From Collinsella sp. 4_8_47FAA (GTDB taxonomy: Bacteria > Actinomycetota > Coriobacteriia > Coriobacteriales > Coriobacteriaceae), in contig NZ_KN214134.1 in the NCBI RefSeq assembly GCF_000763055.1, forward strand, positions 341,703 to 392,434: a stretch of DNA of 50,732 bases. Direction: 5' to 3'. Below the pieces are notes generated by a model that had not been told where the DNA came from, ran no database searches, and saw only the letters and a list, made by a program, of their open reading frames with translations. Shown here piece by piece: positions 40,117-49,351 of this stretch (positions are counted from its first letter, which is position 1; each line of letters opens with the position of its first letter). The position numbers and the translations under genes are program-made.

Positions 40117-40776
40117 GTGAACAAGAGCAAGCGCATCGCCATCAGTCTGGTCGCGGGCGTGCTCGCTGCTCTGCTCTGCATGGTTTACGGCTCGTCGATC
40201 CGCTCGCAAGCCGAACAGGTCCAGGCTGAGACCTTGGCCAAGTATGGTGGCGATCGCGTCGAGGTATGCGTCGCGGCGCGCGATATCGATGTGGGCGAGA
40301 CCCTCGATGAGACCAATGTCATAACCCAGGAATGGCTGACGAGTTTGCTGCCGCGTGACGCGGCGACCGAGCTGCGCCAGGTACGCGGCGACGTGACGAC
40401 TTCACGTATTCCCAAAAACGCCGTGATCTGCAATGTCTACACCAAGGCCGAGAGCCACAAGCTCGAGGTGCCTAAGGGCAAGGTCGCCGTTTCGGTGGCG
40501 GTCGATGCCGAGCACTCGGTCGGCGGTGCCACGGGCGTGGGCAGCTATGTGGACGTGTACGTGCAAAAAGATGGCGTAACCGATCGACTGTGCGGCGCGT
40601 ACGTGATCGATACCAGTGAGAATTCCGGTGCCACGCGCGAGGGCAAGATCGAATGGGTGACGCTGGCGGCTGACCCCGAAGACGTCAAGGAACTGCTGGG
40701 AGCCTCGGGCAAGGGAACGGTCAGCTTGACGATTCCCGCCACGGCGCGCGGCAAAAAGAGCGGAGGCGACGAGTGA
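40117..40776 (+). CDS. CpaB/RcpC-like SAF-domain pilus assembly protein
   Basis: 219 residues. One N-terminal membrane helix (about 8-25, IAISLVAGVLAALLCMVYG) is followed by a SAF domain (VEVCVAARDIDVGETLDETN, and then TSRIPKNAVICNVYTKAE) typical of CpaB/RcpC. These proteins sit at the envelope and help assemble Flp pili; here there is no secretin for it to contact. GTG 40117 is chosen because AGGAG lies exactly 5 nt upstream; ATG 40102 would place that site inside the gene. First gene of a run of genes ending with DUF192 at 49707. Its stop overlaps the next start by 1 nt. Confidence 0.85.
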   Translation: MNKSKRIAISLVAGVLAALLCMVYGSSIRSQAEQVQAETLAKYGGDRVEVCVAARDIDVGETLDETNVITQEWLTSLLPRDAATELRQVRGDVTTSRIPKNAVICNVYTKAESHKLEVPKGKVAVSVAVDAEHSVGGATGVGSYVDVYVQKDGVTDRLCGAYVIDTSENSGATREGKIEWVTLAADPEDVKELLGASGKGTVSLTIPATARGKKSGGDE

Positions 40777-42425
40777 TGAAGGCGATCTGGCTTGCGTGCT
40801 GCGCGTGCGGCGATTACGGGCTGTTGCAGCGGGAAGTCGAGGGCCGTGATGCGGGTGCACAGGTGCTTCGCGTGGGTGACCTGGACGGGCTGATTTCCAT
40901 GGCGCGGGCGTTTCCGTCGCGCCGCGGGGCTGCCATCATCGCGGCGTCTCTGTTTGATATCGAAGATGTGCGCAAGACTGTTGCGCGCCTGACGGCCGAA
41001 GGCCGCGTGAGTCGCGTGGTCGTGTTGATAGAAGCACTCGATCCGTCGGATATCGAGGGGCTGTTTCGCGCAGGGGCGACCGAGGTCATCGCTGCGCACA
41101 GTATATGCGGCAACGGGCGCGCGGGCGAGGGAGCGGTTGATTCCGATCGGCGCATGACGATTGAGCCCGATGCTTTTGTTGATAGGGAACCCGGGGCGCC
41201 TCGCGCTACAAGAGGCCCGCGTGTTGATGATTATGGAAAAGCGGAAGCCGAGCATGGTCGGCGCCCCCGGAACCCCCTTGTATACGATGACGCTGGAGGG
41301 CCGGCGCAGCATGCTGGCGACTCCCCGGCTGTAGATTTGGGATACGTGCACGGCGTGAATCTGGCGGATGAACTCGACGAAGTTGAGGGCTTTGCCGGGT
41401 GCGGCGAGTTGTCGCTGATGCAGCATGAGCAGATTGTGCAGAACGAGCCTGCCTTGCAGACCGAACAAGCTGCCATGCCGGCTTGGACGCAGCGTGTGGT
41501 TGCGGCGGGGGAGACGGGGACGCTGCCGCCGACGCCCGCCCCGCCGCCTCCGATGCCGCCGGCAGACGCTGCCGCTTCGCCGCACCGAGCTCCGGTCATC
41601 TGCGCCATTTCGGGTTCGGGCGGTTGCGGCAAGTCGACGATCGTTGCCACCATGGCACACACATCGTCGCTGTTGGGCTTGCGTGCCGCCGTGCTCGACC
41701 TGGACCTGATGTTTGGAAACCTTTACGACTTGTTAGGCGTCGATGCTCCGCGCGATATGGCGGCACTTATCGAGCCGTCGGCGGCGGGCGCGCTCGCCGA
41801 GCCAGATATCGTAGCCGCATCGATGCGCGTGGCGCCGGGCGTTACGCTCTGGGGTCCCGTCGCGGCGCCCGAGCAAGCCGAGCTCATGGCACGTCCGGTG
41901 GAGCTACTGCTTGATGTTCTGCGTCGCGAATCCGACGTGGTCTTTGTCGACACCTCGGTCTTTTGGGGTGATGCCGTGGCGGCTGCGGTGGCGGCGAGCG
42001 ACCGCTGCCTGGTCGTTGGCGATGCGGCGGTGTCGTCCGCGACATCGGCGTCGCGCGTCATTGAACTGGCAAGTCGAGTAGGTGTGCCGCGCACGCGCAT
42101 GAGCGCTGTATTCAACCGGTTTGGCGCGCGCGGGGCAGACGAGGACGTCGCCATGCGCTTTGAGATTGCCTGTGCGTTGAGCTCCAAGATTCGTATCGCC
42201 GATGGCGGGCAGGATCTCGCCGCGCTCATGGCGTTTGGGCGCGCTGACGAGGCAGTGGGGCAGACCAGCGCTTTTGCGACCAGCGTGCGCGAGGCCACGC
42301 GCGAGATGCTCGTGGAACTGGGGTGCGCCGTCGGCCCTTGGAGCGATATGGTCGCCGACCGTGCAACGCGCACCGAACGTCCGCGTATCCGCCTTCCCTG
42401 GTCGCGCGAGGGTGATCAGCGATGA
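40776..42425 (+). CDS. CpaE/TadZ-like MinD-type ATPase, pilus localisation
   Basis: 549 residues. An N-terminal receiver-like domain (about 1-115) without a clear phospho-acceptor Asp is followed by a disordered linker (about 120-260, ending PPTPAPPPPMPPADAAA). A MinD/ParA-type ATPase follows with deviant Walker A ISGSGGCGKSTIVATMAHTS and Walker B-like LDLDLMFGN. CpaE/TadZ proteins position the Tad machine at the pole. The long linker is unusual. ATG 40776 overlaps the cpaB stop; GTG 40773 is an alternative. It overlaps the next gene by 4 nt. Confidence 0.85.
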   Translation: MKAIWLACCACGDYGLLQREVEGRDAGAQVLRVGDLDGLISMARAFPSRRGAAIIAASLFDIEDVRKTVARLTAEGRVSRVVVLIEALDPSDIEGLFRAGATEVIAAHSICGNGRAGEGAVDSDRRMTIEPDAFVDREPGAPRATRGPRVDDYGKAEAEHGRRPRNPLVYDDAGGPAQHAGDSPAVDLGYVHGVNLADELDEVEGFAGCGELSLMQHEQIVQNEPALQTEQAAMPAWTQRVVAAGETGTLPPTPAPPPPMPPADAAASPHRAPVICAISGSGGCGKSTIVATMAHTSSLLGLRAAVLDLDLMFGNLYDLLGVDAPRDMAALIEPSAAGALAEPDIVAASMRVAPGVTLWGPVAAPEQAELMARPVELLLDVLRRESDVVFVDTSVFWGDAVAAAVAASDRCLVVGDAAVSSATSASRVIELASRVGVPRTRMSAVFNRFGARGADEDVAMRFEIACALSSKIRIADGGQDLAALMAFGRADEAVGQTSAFATSVREATREMLVELGCAVGPWSDMVADRATRTERPRIRLPWSREGDQR

Positions 42426-43750
42426 GCCTGCAAACGAGGATTAAGGCTGCCGGCGCTGCAGCGGCGGCAGCGCCTGTAGATGCGGGGCGTCGCCGCGCGG
42501 TGAAACGACGCACCAAGCGCGCCGTGATGGACCGCATGGGTTACGACGAAGTGGCGCGTATCAGCGCCTATATCGACCCGGCACTTGCCCGCTCGGAATT
42601 GCGTCCCGCGGTGGAGGCGGCGCTCAATGTTGAGGAGCCGACCGATCTCGCGACGCCCGAGCGCGAGACCATCATCGACGAGATTTTGGATGATGTGGTG
42701 GGCTTGGGGCCGTTGCAGCCGCTCATCGAGGACGACACCGTTACCGAGATCATGATTAACGGCTGCCGCTCGGCCTTCTTTGAACGCGGCGGCGTCTTGT
42801 ACCCCATCGAGCATGCGTTTGAGGATGATGAGCAGATCCGTGTGCTTATCGACCGCATCATCTCGCCACTTGGCCGCCGTATCGACGAGCGCAGCCCCAT
42901 CGTCAACGCCCGCCTCAAAACGGGCTATCGCGTCAACGCGGTGATTCCGCCTGTGGCGATTGACGGACCGATTCTCACCATCCGAAAGTTCTCGGACCGC
43001 ATCTGCTCGCTGGACGAGCTTGTGGGGCTGGGGTCGCTGCCGCTTTGGTACGCGCAGCTGCTGTCATGCGCGGTGTCGCTGAGACAGGACCTGGCGGTTG
43101 CGGGAGGCACGGGATCTGGTAAGACCACCCTGCTCAACGCGTTGTCATGCGAGATTTCCACCGGCGAGCGCATCGTGACGATCGAGGACTCTGCCGAGCT
43201 CAAGTTTGCGCATCATCCACACGTGGTGCGTCTAGAGGCGCGCGAGGCTTCAATTGAGGGCGAGGGCGCGGTGACGATCCGCGACCTGGTGACCAATGCC
43301 CTGCGCATGCGCCCCGACCGCATCGTGGTGGGTGAGGTGCGCGGTGCTGAGTGCTGCGACATGTTGCAGGCCATGAACACGGGCCACGACGGGTCGCTCA
43401 CCACACTTCATGCGGGCTCAGAACAGGAGACCGTGGTGCGTCTGACGTTGCTTGCACGTTATGGCATCGATCTGCCGAGCGAGCTCATCGAGGAGCAGAT
43501 TGCCATGGCGCTCGACGGCATCGTGATGTCCGAGCGCCACGCCGATGGCAGGCGCTTCGTCTCCTCGTATTCGGGGGTGCGTCGCGCCGCGTCGGGCGGC
43601 GTAGAACTCGAGCGCTATGTGACTTTCGATGCCGCCGAGCGCACCTGGACGCTTGACCGCGAGCCGCCGTTTATCGCAGAAGGCCTGCGGTCGGGGACGC
43701 TCACACAAGAGGAGGTGGACGAATGGAGGTCGCTGTGCCCCTCGTCGTAG
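42422..43750 (+). CDS. CpaF/TadA secretion ATPase
   Basis: 442 residues. Type II/IV secretion ATPase that powers pilin assembly. The N-terminal domain (about 50-150) is followed by Walker [16 protein letters not shown], the Asp box [10 protein letters not shown], the Walker B region [20 protein letters not shown] and the His box [13 protein letters not shown] basic stretch ([14 protein letters not shown]) precedes the first domain. Family residues are all intact. ATG 42422 overlaps the cpaE stop by 4 nt, so translation is coupled. Confidence 0.95.
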   Translation: MSLQTRIKAAGAAAAAAPVDAGRRRAVKRRTKRAVMDRMGYDEVARISAYIDPALARSELRPAVEAALNVEEPTDLATPERETIIDEILDDVVGLGPLQPLIEDDTVTEIMINGCRSAFFERGGVLYPIEHAFEDDEQIRVLIDRIISPLGRRIDERSPIVNARLKTGYRVNAVIPPVAIDGPILTIRKFSDRICSLDELVGLGSLPLWYAQLLSCAVSLRQDLAVAGGTGSGKTTLLNALSCEISTGERIVTIEDSAELKFAHHPHVVRLEAREASIEGEGAVTIRDLVTNALRMRPDRIVVGEVRGAECCDMLQAMNTGHDGSLTTLHAGSEQETVVRLTLLARYGIDLPSELIEEQIAMALDGIVMSERHADGRRFVSSYSGVRRAASGGVELERYVTFDAAERTWTLDREPPFIAEGLRSGTLTQEEVDEWRSLCPSS

Positions 43751-44649
43751 GGGGTTTGGCAGGGTTTTCTGTCGCGACGGCGTGCGGGGCGGAACCTCGT
43801 GTGCCGCAGGTGCCGCCGGCGGAGCTGGCGCGTCAGGCGCTCGAGACGGTGGCAGAGAAACTGCCGCGTGAGCTGGTGGAAAACGATCTGCTGAAAAAGA
43901 TCGCCCGTTCGTGGGCATCGCTGGCTCCGGCGCATCGCCTTGGCCTCGTGATCGAAGATGCTTCGGGGCGTTTGGCGTTTCTGCTGCTCTCGAGCGGTGT
44001 CTGCTGCATTTTACTAACGATGGTGTCGTTATCGCCCCTCGGATTTGCCTTGGGACTTGTTGCTCCGATTGCCGTTGGCGCCGCTCGGGATGGCTTTGAG
44101 AGCCGGCGCGAGCAACACGATGCAGAAGAGGCCATGCCCGAGGCGTTTACCGCACTTTCCATGTCGCTTGCCTCGGGACATTCGCTGGCTCAGGGCATGC
44201 GCTTTGTGGGCGCTCATGCGCAAGAACCGGTGCATACCGAGTTTTTGCGGGTGGCGGCGGCGATCGATTGCGGCATCTCGGCGACCGACGCGCTCGATGA
44301 CTTGCTCGTGCGCATCGACGCCCCCGGTCTTTCGCTTGTGACCTTGGCGCTTAAGGTGTCACAGCGCACCGGCGCTCCGCTTGCCGACTTACTGTCCGAG
44401 GCGTCGAGCATGGTGGGGGAGCGCATTGAGCTCAAGCGCCGCCTAGATGTTAAGACGTCGCAGGCCCGCATGTCTGCGCATATGGTCGCGGCGATGCCGA
44501 CGGGCATGTGCGCGGTGTTGGCGCTGCTTTCGGCAGATTTTCGTCGCGGTCTTGCGACGCCTGCCGGCGCGGGCGCTGTGGTGCTGGGTCTTGCCCTCAA
44601 CGCCGTTGCCCTGGTGGTTATCAGGCGCATTATGCGGGTGGAGCTATGA
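43723..44649 (+). CDS. TadB-like inner-membrane platform protein (T2SS F domain)
   Basis: 308 residues. A type II secretion F domain (about 140-270, with MPEAFTALSMSLASGHSLAQ) and membrane segments near 90-115 and at the C-terminus (270-300) are typical of TadB. With TadC it forms the membrane platform under the ATPase. It starts inside the end of cpaF (28-nt overlap) at ATG 43723, preceded by GAGGAGG. It overlaps tadC by 4 nt. Confidence 0.85.
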   Translation: MEVAVPLVVGGLAGFSVATACGAEPRVPQVPPAELARQALETVAEKLPRELVENDLLKKIARSWASLAPAHRLGLVIEDASGRLAFLLLSSGVCCILLTMVSLSPLGFALGLVAPIAVGAARDGFESRREQHDAEEAMPEAFTALSMSLASGHSLAQGMRFVGAHAQEPVHTEFLRVAAAIDCGISATDALDDLLVRIDAPGLSLVTLALKVSQRTGAPLADLLSEASSMVGERIELKRRLDVKTSQARMSAHMVAAMPTGMCAVLALLSADFRRGLATPAGAGAVVLGLALNAVALVVIRRIMRVEL

Positions 44650-45287
44650 GCGCCCCGGTTGCAGTTGCGGCTTGCCTGTGCGCTCTGAGTGTATTTGTCG
44701 CGACGGGTTTGGATCGGGCGGATGCATGCAAGATCGCAGAGGCCTGCAAGCGCGAGGCGGTGCTGGTCGCTGCCGCGGGTCGCTCGGTGGTCGATGCTCT
44801 GACCGCGCGAATGAAGGGCGCGGTTGGAGCGGGCGGCCCGGCGCGAGTGTCGCTCGGCGAAGTGTCCGAGATGATCGATGTTGTGCGCTTGGGTCTTTCG
44901 GCCGGTCTTTCGTTTGATGCGGCGCTTGAGATTTTCTGCGCCAACCGCCGGTCAGTGCTGGCTCTTCGACTTGAGCGGGCCTGCATGGCGTGGCAGGTGG
45001 GCGTGGGCACGCGTGAGGACGAGTTGTTGGCCGCCGCGCGCGACCTGGACGTGCGAGCGCTCGAGACCTTTGCCATCACGGTGGGACAGGCGCTCGCTCT
45101 GGGTGCCCCACTTGCCGAGGCACTGGCCGCTCAAAGTCGCGAGATCCGTGCGGCTCATCGCGCCGCGGTCGAGCGCGAGATCGAGCGTGCGCCCGTCAAG
45201 CTGCTGATTCCCACCGGCACACTCATCTTGCCGGCGTTGCTTCTGTCCATATTGGGCCCGCTGTTGGGAGCAGGCGGGATGATGTAG
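44646..45287 (+). CDS. TadC-like inner-membrane platform protein
   Basis: 213 residues. A short N-terminal helix (PVAVAACLCALSVFVATGL) is followed by a T2SS F-like region (EVSEMIDVVRLGLSAGLSFD, then TVGQALALGAPLAEALAAQS), and a C-terminal membrane helix (LIPTGTLILPALLLSILGP). It is shorter than many TadC proteins (about 300). ATG 44646 overlaps the tadB stop by 4 nt; the longer upstream reading has no coding character. Confidence 0.82.
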   Translation: MSAPVAVAACLCALSVFVATGLDRADACKIAEACKREAVLVAAAGRSVVDALTARMKGAVGAGGPARVSLGEVSEMIDVVRLGLSAGLSFDAALEIFCANRRSVLALRLERACMAWQVGVGTREDELLAAARDLDVRALETFAITVGQALALGAPLAEALAAQSREIRAAHRAAVEREIERAPVKLLIPTGTLILPALLLSILGPLLGAGGMM

Positions 45288-45297
45288 GGAGGAATAC

Positions 45298-45531
45298 ATG
45301 AACACGATGACTGACGTTGCTGGCAAGGTCTGGAGCTGGGCTGTTTGCCAGTCAATTCGCGCTCGCCAGCATGCCGGGGAGCTACTGCAGGAGGAGAGTG
45401 CGCAGGGCACCACCGAATACGCCATCTTGGTCGGCGTGCTCGTGGTGATCGCCATCATTGCCATTGTTGCATTTAAGGGCAAGGTCCAAGATCTATGGAA
45501 CGCTATCAGCGAGGGCATCAACAGCCTGTAG
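45298..45531 (+). CDS. Flp-type pilin (major pilin candidate)
   Basis: 77 residues. A leader of about 36 residues ends with the processing motif ESAQG, then TTEYAILVGVLVVIAIIAIV, the class IVb Flp hydrophobic segment with the conserved Glu-Tyr. The mature product would be about 40 residues. ATG 45298 follows GGAGG. A long leader is unusual (about 20-25 is typical). It would be cut by an A24-type prepilin peptidase, which is not found in this window. Confidence 0.88.
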   Translation: MNTMTDVAGKVWSWAVCQSIRARQHAGELLQEESAQGTTEYAILVGVLVVIAIIAIVAFKGKVQDLWNAISEGINSL

Positions 45532-46058
45532 AGGGCGAGCGCCCCATCGGGGTGCTGCTGGTGTTTGCTTGCCTGACCGTGGCGATAGCGGCGGTGCTTT
45601 GGGGGCTTAACGCCGCGCGGCAGCAGCGTCCTGGGGCCGCCTTCGATTCGGGCTCAGATTCGGCGGTGGCGTCTCAAAAAGATGAGATGCGAGATGCGGA
45701 CGATTCGGATGTCGCTGTCACGGCGCAAACCTTTCTGCGGACGCTCGACAAGCGGTCTGGCACTGCGACGGATTCACCTGAGGACAACGCGATTGCGGTC
45801 CGGCTTGCATGGTCCGAGGACCGACCGATGACCGAGGCAGCGGCGGATATGTTACGCGGCTACCGCGAGGTGCCAACGGCCCAGCTCGCCCTGAGCGGCT
45901 ATCTCGATATTAAGGGCAACGTATGGGGCGCCATCGTGCGCGATGGGCGCGGCTGGGTCGATATGGTGACGGTTGCCGCGGATGCTGGCGATGCTTCGTG
46001 TCGTCTGCGCGCCGTGCGTCTGGTCCCGCAAACAATAAGCTCAAAGGAGGGATCGTGA
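45495..46058 (+). CDS. Tad-locus protein of unknown function, one membrane helix
   Basis: 187 residues, not recognised as a family. A short N-terminal basic stretch is followed by one membrane helix (about 17-37, PIGVLLVFACLTVAIAAVLW) and a soluble domain (about 55-187) rich in Asp/Ala. Its start at ATG 45495 lies inside the pilin gene (37-nt overlap), with AAGG about 10 nt upstream. The placement between two pilins suggests an accessory or pilin-associated factor. No lipobox or signal peptidase site is clear. Confidence 0.65.
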   Translation: MERYQRGHQQPVEGERPIGVLLVFACLTVAIAAVLWGLNAARQQRPGAAFDSGSDSAVASQKDEMRDADDSDVAVTAQTFLRTLDKRSGTATDSPEDNAIAVRLAWSEDRPMTEAAADMLRGYREVPTAQLALSGYLDIKGNVWGAIVRDGRGWVDMVTVAADAGDASCRLRAVRLVPQTISSKEGS

Positions 46059-46059
46059 A

Positions 46060-46278
46060 ATGCATGGCGTTCTGCGTGAGGAATCTGCCCAGGCGACGGT
46101 CGAATACGCCATCGTCACGGTGGCGCTGTTATCGATCGTGCTGGCGATCGCGGGGCTTTGGCGTGCTGGCACCGATGGGCGCTTGGCAGCGCTGGTTGAG
46201 CGGGCGGCATCCCATGGCGTTACCTCGACGTCGGTTATCGACGCCGCTGCGGGCGCTAAGGACATCGCGTTGTATTGA
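46060..46278 (+). CDS. Second Flp-type pilin-like protein
   Basis: 72 residues. MHGVLREESAQA, then TVEYAIVTVALLSIVLAIAG, is the pilin processing and helix motif, with the Glu5 equivalent in place. It has a short leader, unlike the first pilin. The C-terminal part (about 35-72) is Ala-rich and ends DAAAGAKDIALY. ATG 46060 is preceded by AAAGGAGG. A minor pilin role is likely. Confidence 0.82.
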   Translation: MHGVLREESAQATVEYAIVTVALLSIVLAIAGLWRAGTDGRLAALVERAASHGVTSTSVIDAAAGAKDIALY

Positions 46279-46750
46279 TATCGCGCGCGAGGACCGGGCG
46301 CAGTCTACGGTCGAGGCCGCTTTTTTGCTGCCGACGTTTCTGACGCTCATCCTTCTCGCACTGCAACCGGTGTGCCTGCTTTATACGCGCGCGGTCATGG
46401 AGTCTGCCGCCGCCGAGACCGCGCGGCTCATGACCACGACGACGGCGGAGGACGACGATCTTAAGGAGTTCACCCGCCGCCGACTTGCCGCAGTGCCCAA
46501 CGTTTCGATCTTTCATGCCGGCGGGCCGTTGTCGTGGGATGTCGAGCTTAGCCGGGCCGATGCGGGCGGCGTCTCGTCCGTGTCCGTTTCCGGCGAGGTC
46601 AAGCCGTTGCCTGTGATCGGTGCGTTTGCGCAGGCTATGGGTGGTACCGCCGAGGGCGGCTACGTTGAGCTCAAGGTCGATGTCTCGTATCAATCACGTC
46701 CCGAATGGCTGGAGGGAGATTATGATTCGTGGATTGCTGCATGGGATTAA
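46214..46750 (+). CDS. TadE-like minor pilin
   Basis: 178 residues if started at ATG 46214. The segment EDRAQSTVEAAFLLPTFLTL is the TadE-like leader junction and helix, followed by a soluble domain (about 90-165). No ATG, GTG or TTG occurs in this frame between 46217 and the helix, so the start must be inside the preceding gene (65-nt overlap) or be a non-standard codon such as ATT 46274. The leader from ATG 46214 is Arg-rich (MALPRRRLSTPLRALRTSRC), which suits type III leaders. Start uncertain. Confidence 0.72.
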   Translation: MALPRRRLSTPLRALRTSRCIDIAREDRAQSTVEAAFLLPTFLTLILLALQPVCLLYTRAVMESAAAETARLMTTTTAEDDDLKEFTRRRLAAVPNVSIFHAGGPLSWDVELSRADAGGVSSVSVSGEVKPLPVIGAFAQAMGGTAEGGYVELKVDVSYQSRPEWLEGDYDSWIAAWD

Positions 46751-48875
46751 GCGTTTCTGGTCTAGACGCGTTTTGACGCGCCGTCCGAGCTGCCATCGCA
46801 AGCGAGGCGGCTTTATGGGTCGAGCCGGTATCGACCTGTTTATCGAAGACGGTGCCTACACCACGCTTTCCTCTGCGGTGGTCATCTTGGTGGTGCTCAC
46901 GCTGCTGTTTTCGTCGACGGCGGCGATATGGAGCATGTCGCGCGCGGGGGACACCCAGGTGGCTGCCGATAGCGGCGCGCTGGCAGGCGCCAATGTGGTG
47001 TCGTCCTATCACACGGCTGCCACGGTGGTGGATGCGAGCATCTTGAGTTTGGGCCTAGCGGGGTTTGCCACGATCGGGACGGGCCTGGTCGCCATCCTCA
47101 TCCCGGGTGCCGAACCAGTTGCCGGCAATATGGTCGACACCGGGATTGAGATCATTAAAACGCGCAACAAGTTTGCCAAAAGCGCATCGGAAGGCTTACA
47201 GAAAATCGAGACGGCTCTGCCGTATCTGATCGCCGCGCGTGCCACGCAGGCGGTGTCGGCGCAGGATACCGATAGTGTGACCTATACCGGTACGGCGCTT
47301 GCCGTGCCCAAGACATCCGAGTCGGACTTCGCTGCGCTCGAGGGGTCCGAGATCTCGACCGATGCCATTAAAGGCACATCAGATGATTTAGAGCGTGCGG
47401 CCGAGGAGCTGCGGAAGGCTTCTGAGGACACGGCGAAGGCTAAAGAGCGCGCTTGGCTGGCGGATTGTGGCGGGTCGGACGAGAGTTCGATTGGCAAGTA
47501 CTCGTGTATGTGGGAGCGTGCGAAAAAACTAGCAGAACTATCTGACAGTCAGAACCGTCATGAAAAGTCGAGCATCACATGGGAGCCGCAAATAGCGCTC
47601 GATCGCGCGAAAATCTATTACCGGCAGCGCTTGGCGAATGAAAAACCTCAGGGATCGAGCGTCGAGATGAAGGCGGAGTCGGCGGCGCGCAAGGCGTTTT
47701 ACACCTATGCGAGTACAGAGGTCAATCGTGCATATGTAACCGAGGACGGAGATGAAGTTACTTCCCATATCCCGCTGTTGCCGCGCAACGCTGACGAGGT
47801 GCGAGCGACGGAACTCTATACCGATGCGGCGTGGCCAACCAGCGCCATCGATGGCAAGACGTATCTGCATTACGGAACGAGTTGCCCCAACTATAAGAAG
47901 GGGTCGCCAGGCGGGTTAGCCTCGGTTGCTGATTATGACGGACAGGACAGATGCAACAGATGCCATTTTGGCGTTTCGTCGCTCGGTGCCGTTGCAGCGC
48001 CTTCGACTTCTATCGAAAACGGCTTTGAGTACCACTTCGATAAGTTCAAAGAGGCCCTGGAAGACTACGTCGAATGCCGCAACAAAGAGCTCGAGCTCGA
48101 GCGTCAGACCGAGGATGAGGCCGACCGTGCGGGCAATGCGTTTGACCAGGCCATCAAGGAGCTTTCCGGCGAGCGCCCGCGTATCGCCCCGCCCGGTCGC
48201 AACGGCGTGGTTGCCCTTGCGGTTTCGGGTGCCATCTCGAGCCCCGATGAGCTCAACTCTTCGTTTAACACGGCAGTCAGGCTTGGCGATCGCGGTGCTA
48301 TCTCTGCCGCGGTGCTGGCGCCCGATGAGGCGGCGGCGCAAAACAACGTGCTTTCGCGATTTTTCTCGACATTGAAGGAACGCTCGGGCGGCGTTGCCGG
48401 CGTACTCGATGGCGTCATGGATGTTTGGGGACGGCTGCTCGTAGGATACGGTGATATCCAAGGTTCGGCCGACGAACTTATGGACGAGATGATTAAGGGC
48501 CTAGGAGGGGGCAGCGGCGCGTTGGGCTCCATCGCATCGTGGCTCGGCGATACCGTTTCGGCGTCCGTGGCGGCGTTGGGCCTGGAGCCGTGCGACTTGC
48601 GCCTGCGAAAGCCGGTGCTGACCGATTCCGCAAATGTCATTAAGAGCCCGGGGTCTGACATTGCGGGTCTCTCTCAAGCGCAAGACAAACTGCGAAGTAT
48701 TCCGTTGGGCGTGACCGATCCCAAGGCGCTTTGCGAGGCGTTGGAATATCAAGTCGAACGCACCATTAGCGGTACGGTGTTCACACTTGCGGAGATTCCT
48801 CTGCCCGGCGGCGGCTCCATCCCGCTCACCGTCGATGTCGCCACGCTGGTTGGCGCTCTGGGCGGTGGGTCGTAA
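46722..48875 (+). CDS. TadG-like large pilus-associated membrane protein
   Basis: 717 residues. The first 45 residues are basic, then one membrane helix (about 50-72, LSSAVVILVVLTLLFSSTAA) is followed by DTQVAADSGALAGANVVSSY, the TadG-type 'Flp pilus assembly/putative adhesin' N-terminal module. Helical and coiled-coil-prone stretches follow (DLERAAEELRKASEDTAKAK). A CPNYKKG...CNRCHFG cysteine cluster (about 400-420) is unusual. No von Willebrand A domain is seen. ATG 46722 follows GGAGGGAG and overlaps tadE by 29 nt. Confidence 0.72.
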   Translation: MIRGLLHGIKRFWSRRVLTRRPSCHRKRGGFMGRAGIDLFIEDGAYTTLSSAVVILVVLTLLFSSTAAIWSMSRAGDTQVAADSGALAGANVVSSYHTAATVVDASILSLGLAGFATIGTGLVAILIPGAEPVAGNMVDTGIEIIKTRNKFAKSASEGLQKIETALPYLIAARATQAVSAQDTDSVTYTGTALAVPKTSESDFAALEGSEISTDAIKGTSDDLERAAEELRKASEDTAKAKERAWLADCGGSDESSIGKYSCMWERAKKLAELSDSQNRHEKSSITWEPQIALDRAKIYYRQRLANEKPQGSSVEMKAESAARKAFYTYASTEVNRAYVTEDGDEVTSHIPLLPRNADEVRATELYTDAAWPTSAIDGKTYLHYGTSCPNYKKGSPGGLASVADYDGQDRCNRCHFGVSSLGAVAAPSTSIENGFEYHFDKFKEALEDYVECRNKELELERQTEDEADRAGNAFDQAIKELSGERPRIAPPGRNGVVALAVSGAISSPDELNSSFNTAVRLGDRGAISAAVLAPDEAAAQNNVLSRFFSTLKERSGGVAGVLDGVMDVWGRLLVGYGDIQGSADELMDEMIKGLGGGSGALGSIASWLGDTVSASVAALGLEPCDLRLRKPVLTDSANVIKSPGSDIAGLSQAQDKLRSIPLGVTDPKALCEALEYQVERTISGTVFTLAEIPLPGGGSIPLTVDVATLVGALGGGS

Positions 48876-49351
48876 TGAGTATCCGCATGCGTCTGCGCGA
48901 GGAGCGCGCCCAAGCGACGGTTGAGATGGCAGTGGTTACGCCCGTTTTGCTGGTGCTGGCACTCGTCGTGTACAACGTCATGATCTTTGCCAGCGCTGTC
49001 GCGCGCTTCGACCGCGTGGTGCCCGACATCGTGTTGGCGCACGCCGTGGCGTCGGAGGGGGAGGGCGACGAAAGCTCTGCCGATGCCTCGGCGACGGTTC
49101 AGACTCAAATTCTGAATGCCATGGAAGGCTATGACTTGCAGATCGAAGTGTCGAGCGAGCAAGGCGCGAAGGCATTGGATGGTGGCCTGCTCTCCCTATC
49201 CGGTACGTTTAGGACCTACACCTGCACCATGCACTATGAGCCGTGGCCGACTTCTCTCAGCATCGCTGGCGTTTTGCTGGGGGCGCCGACAACGTTGTCG
49301 CACGAGCGCGCGGTGACGGTCGATCCATGGCGTCCGGGGGTGGTCATGTGA
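48875..49351 (+). CDS. TadE/TadF-like minor pilin
   Basis: 158 residues. The N-terminus MSIRMRLREERAQA, then TVEMAVVTPVLLVLALVVY, carries the pilin-type leader and helix with the conserved Glu. A soluble domain follows and includes one Cys (TYTCTMHYEPWP). Its ATG overlaps the TAA of the preceding gene by 1 nt. Translational coupling is likely along this run. A pseudopilin initiating or capping the pilus is the likely role. Confidence 0.78.
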   Translation: MSIRMRLREERAQATVEMAVVTPVLLVLALVVYNVMIFASAVARFDRVVPDIVLAHAVASEGEGDESSADASATVQTQILNAMEGYDLQIEVSSEQGAKALDGGLLSLSGTFRTYTCTMHYEPWPTSLSIAGVLLGAPTTLSHERAVTVDPWRPGVVM

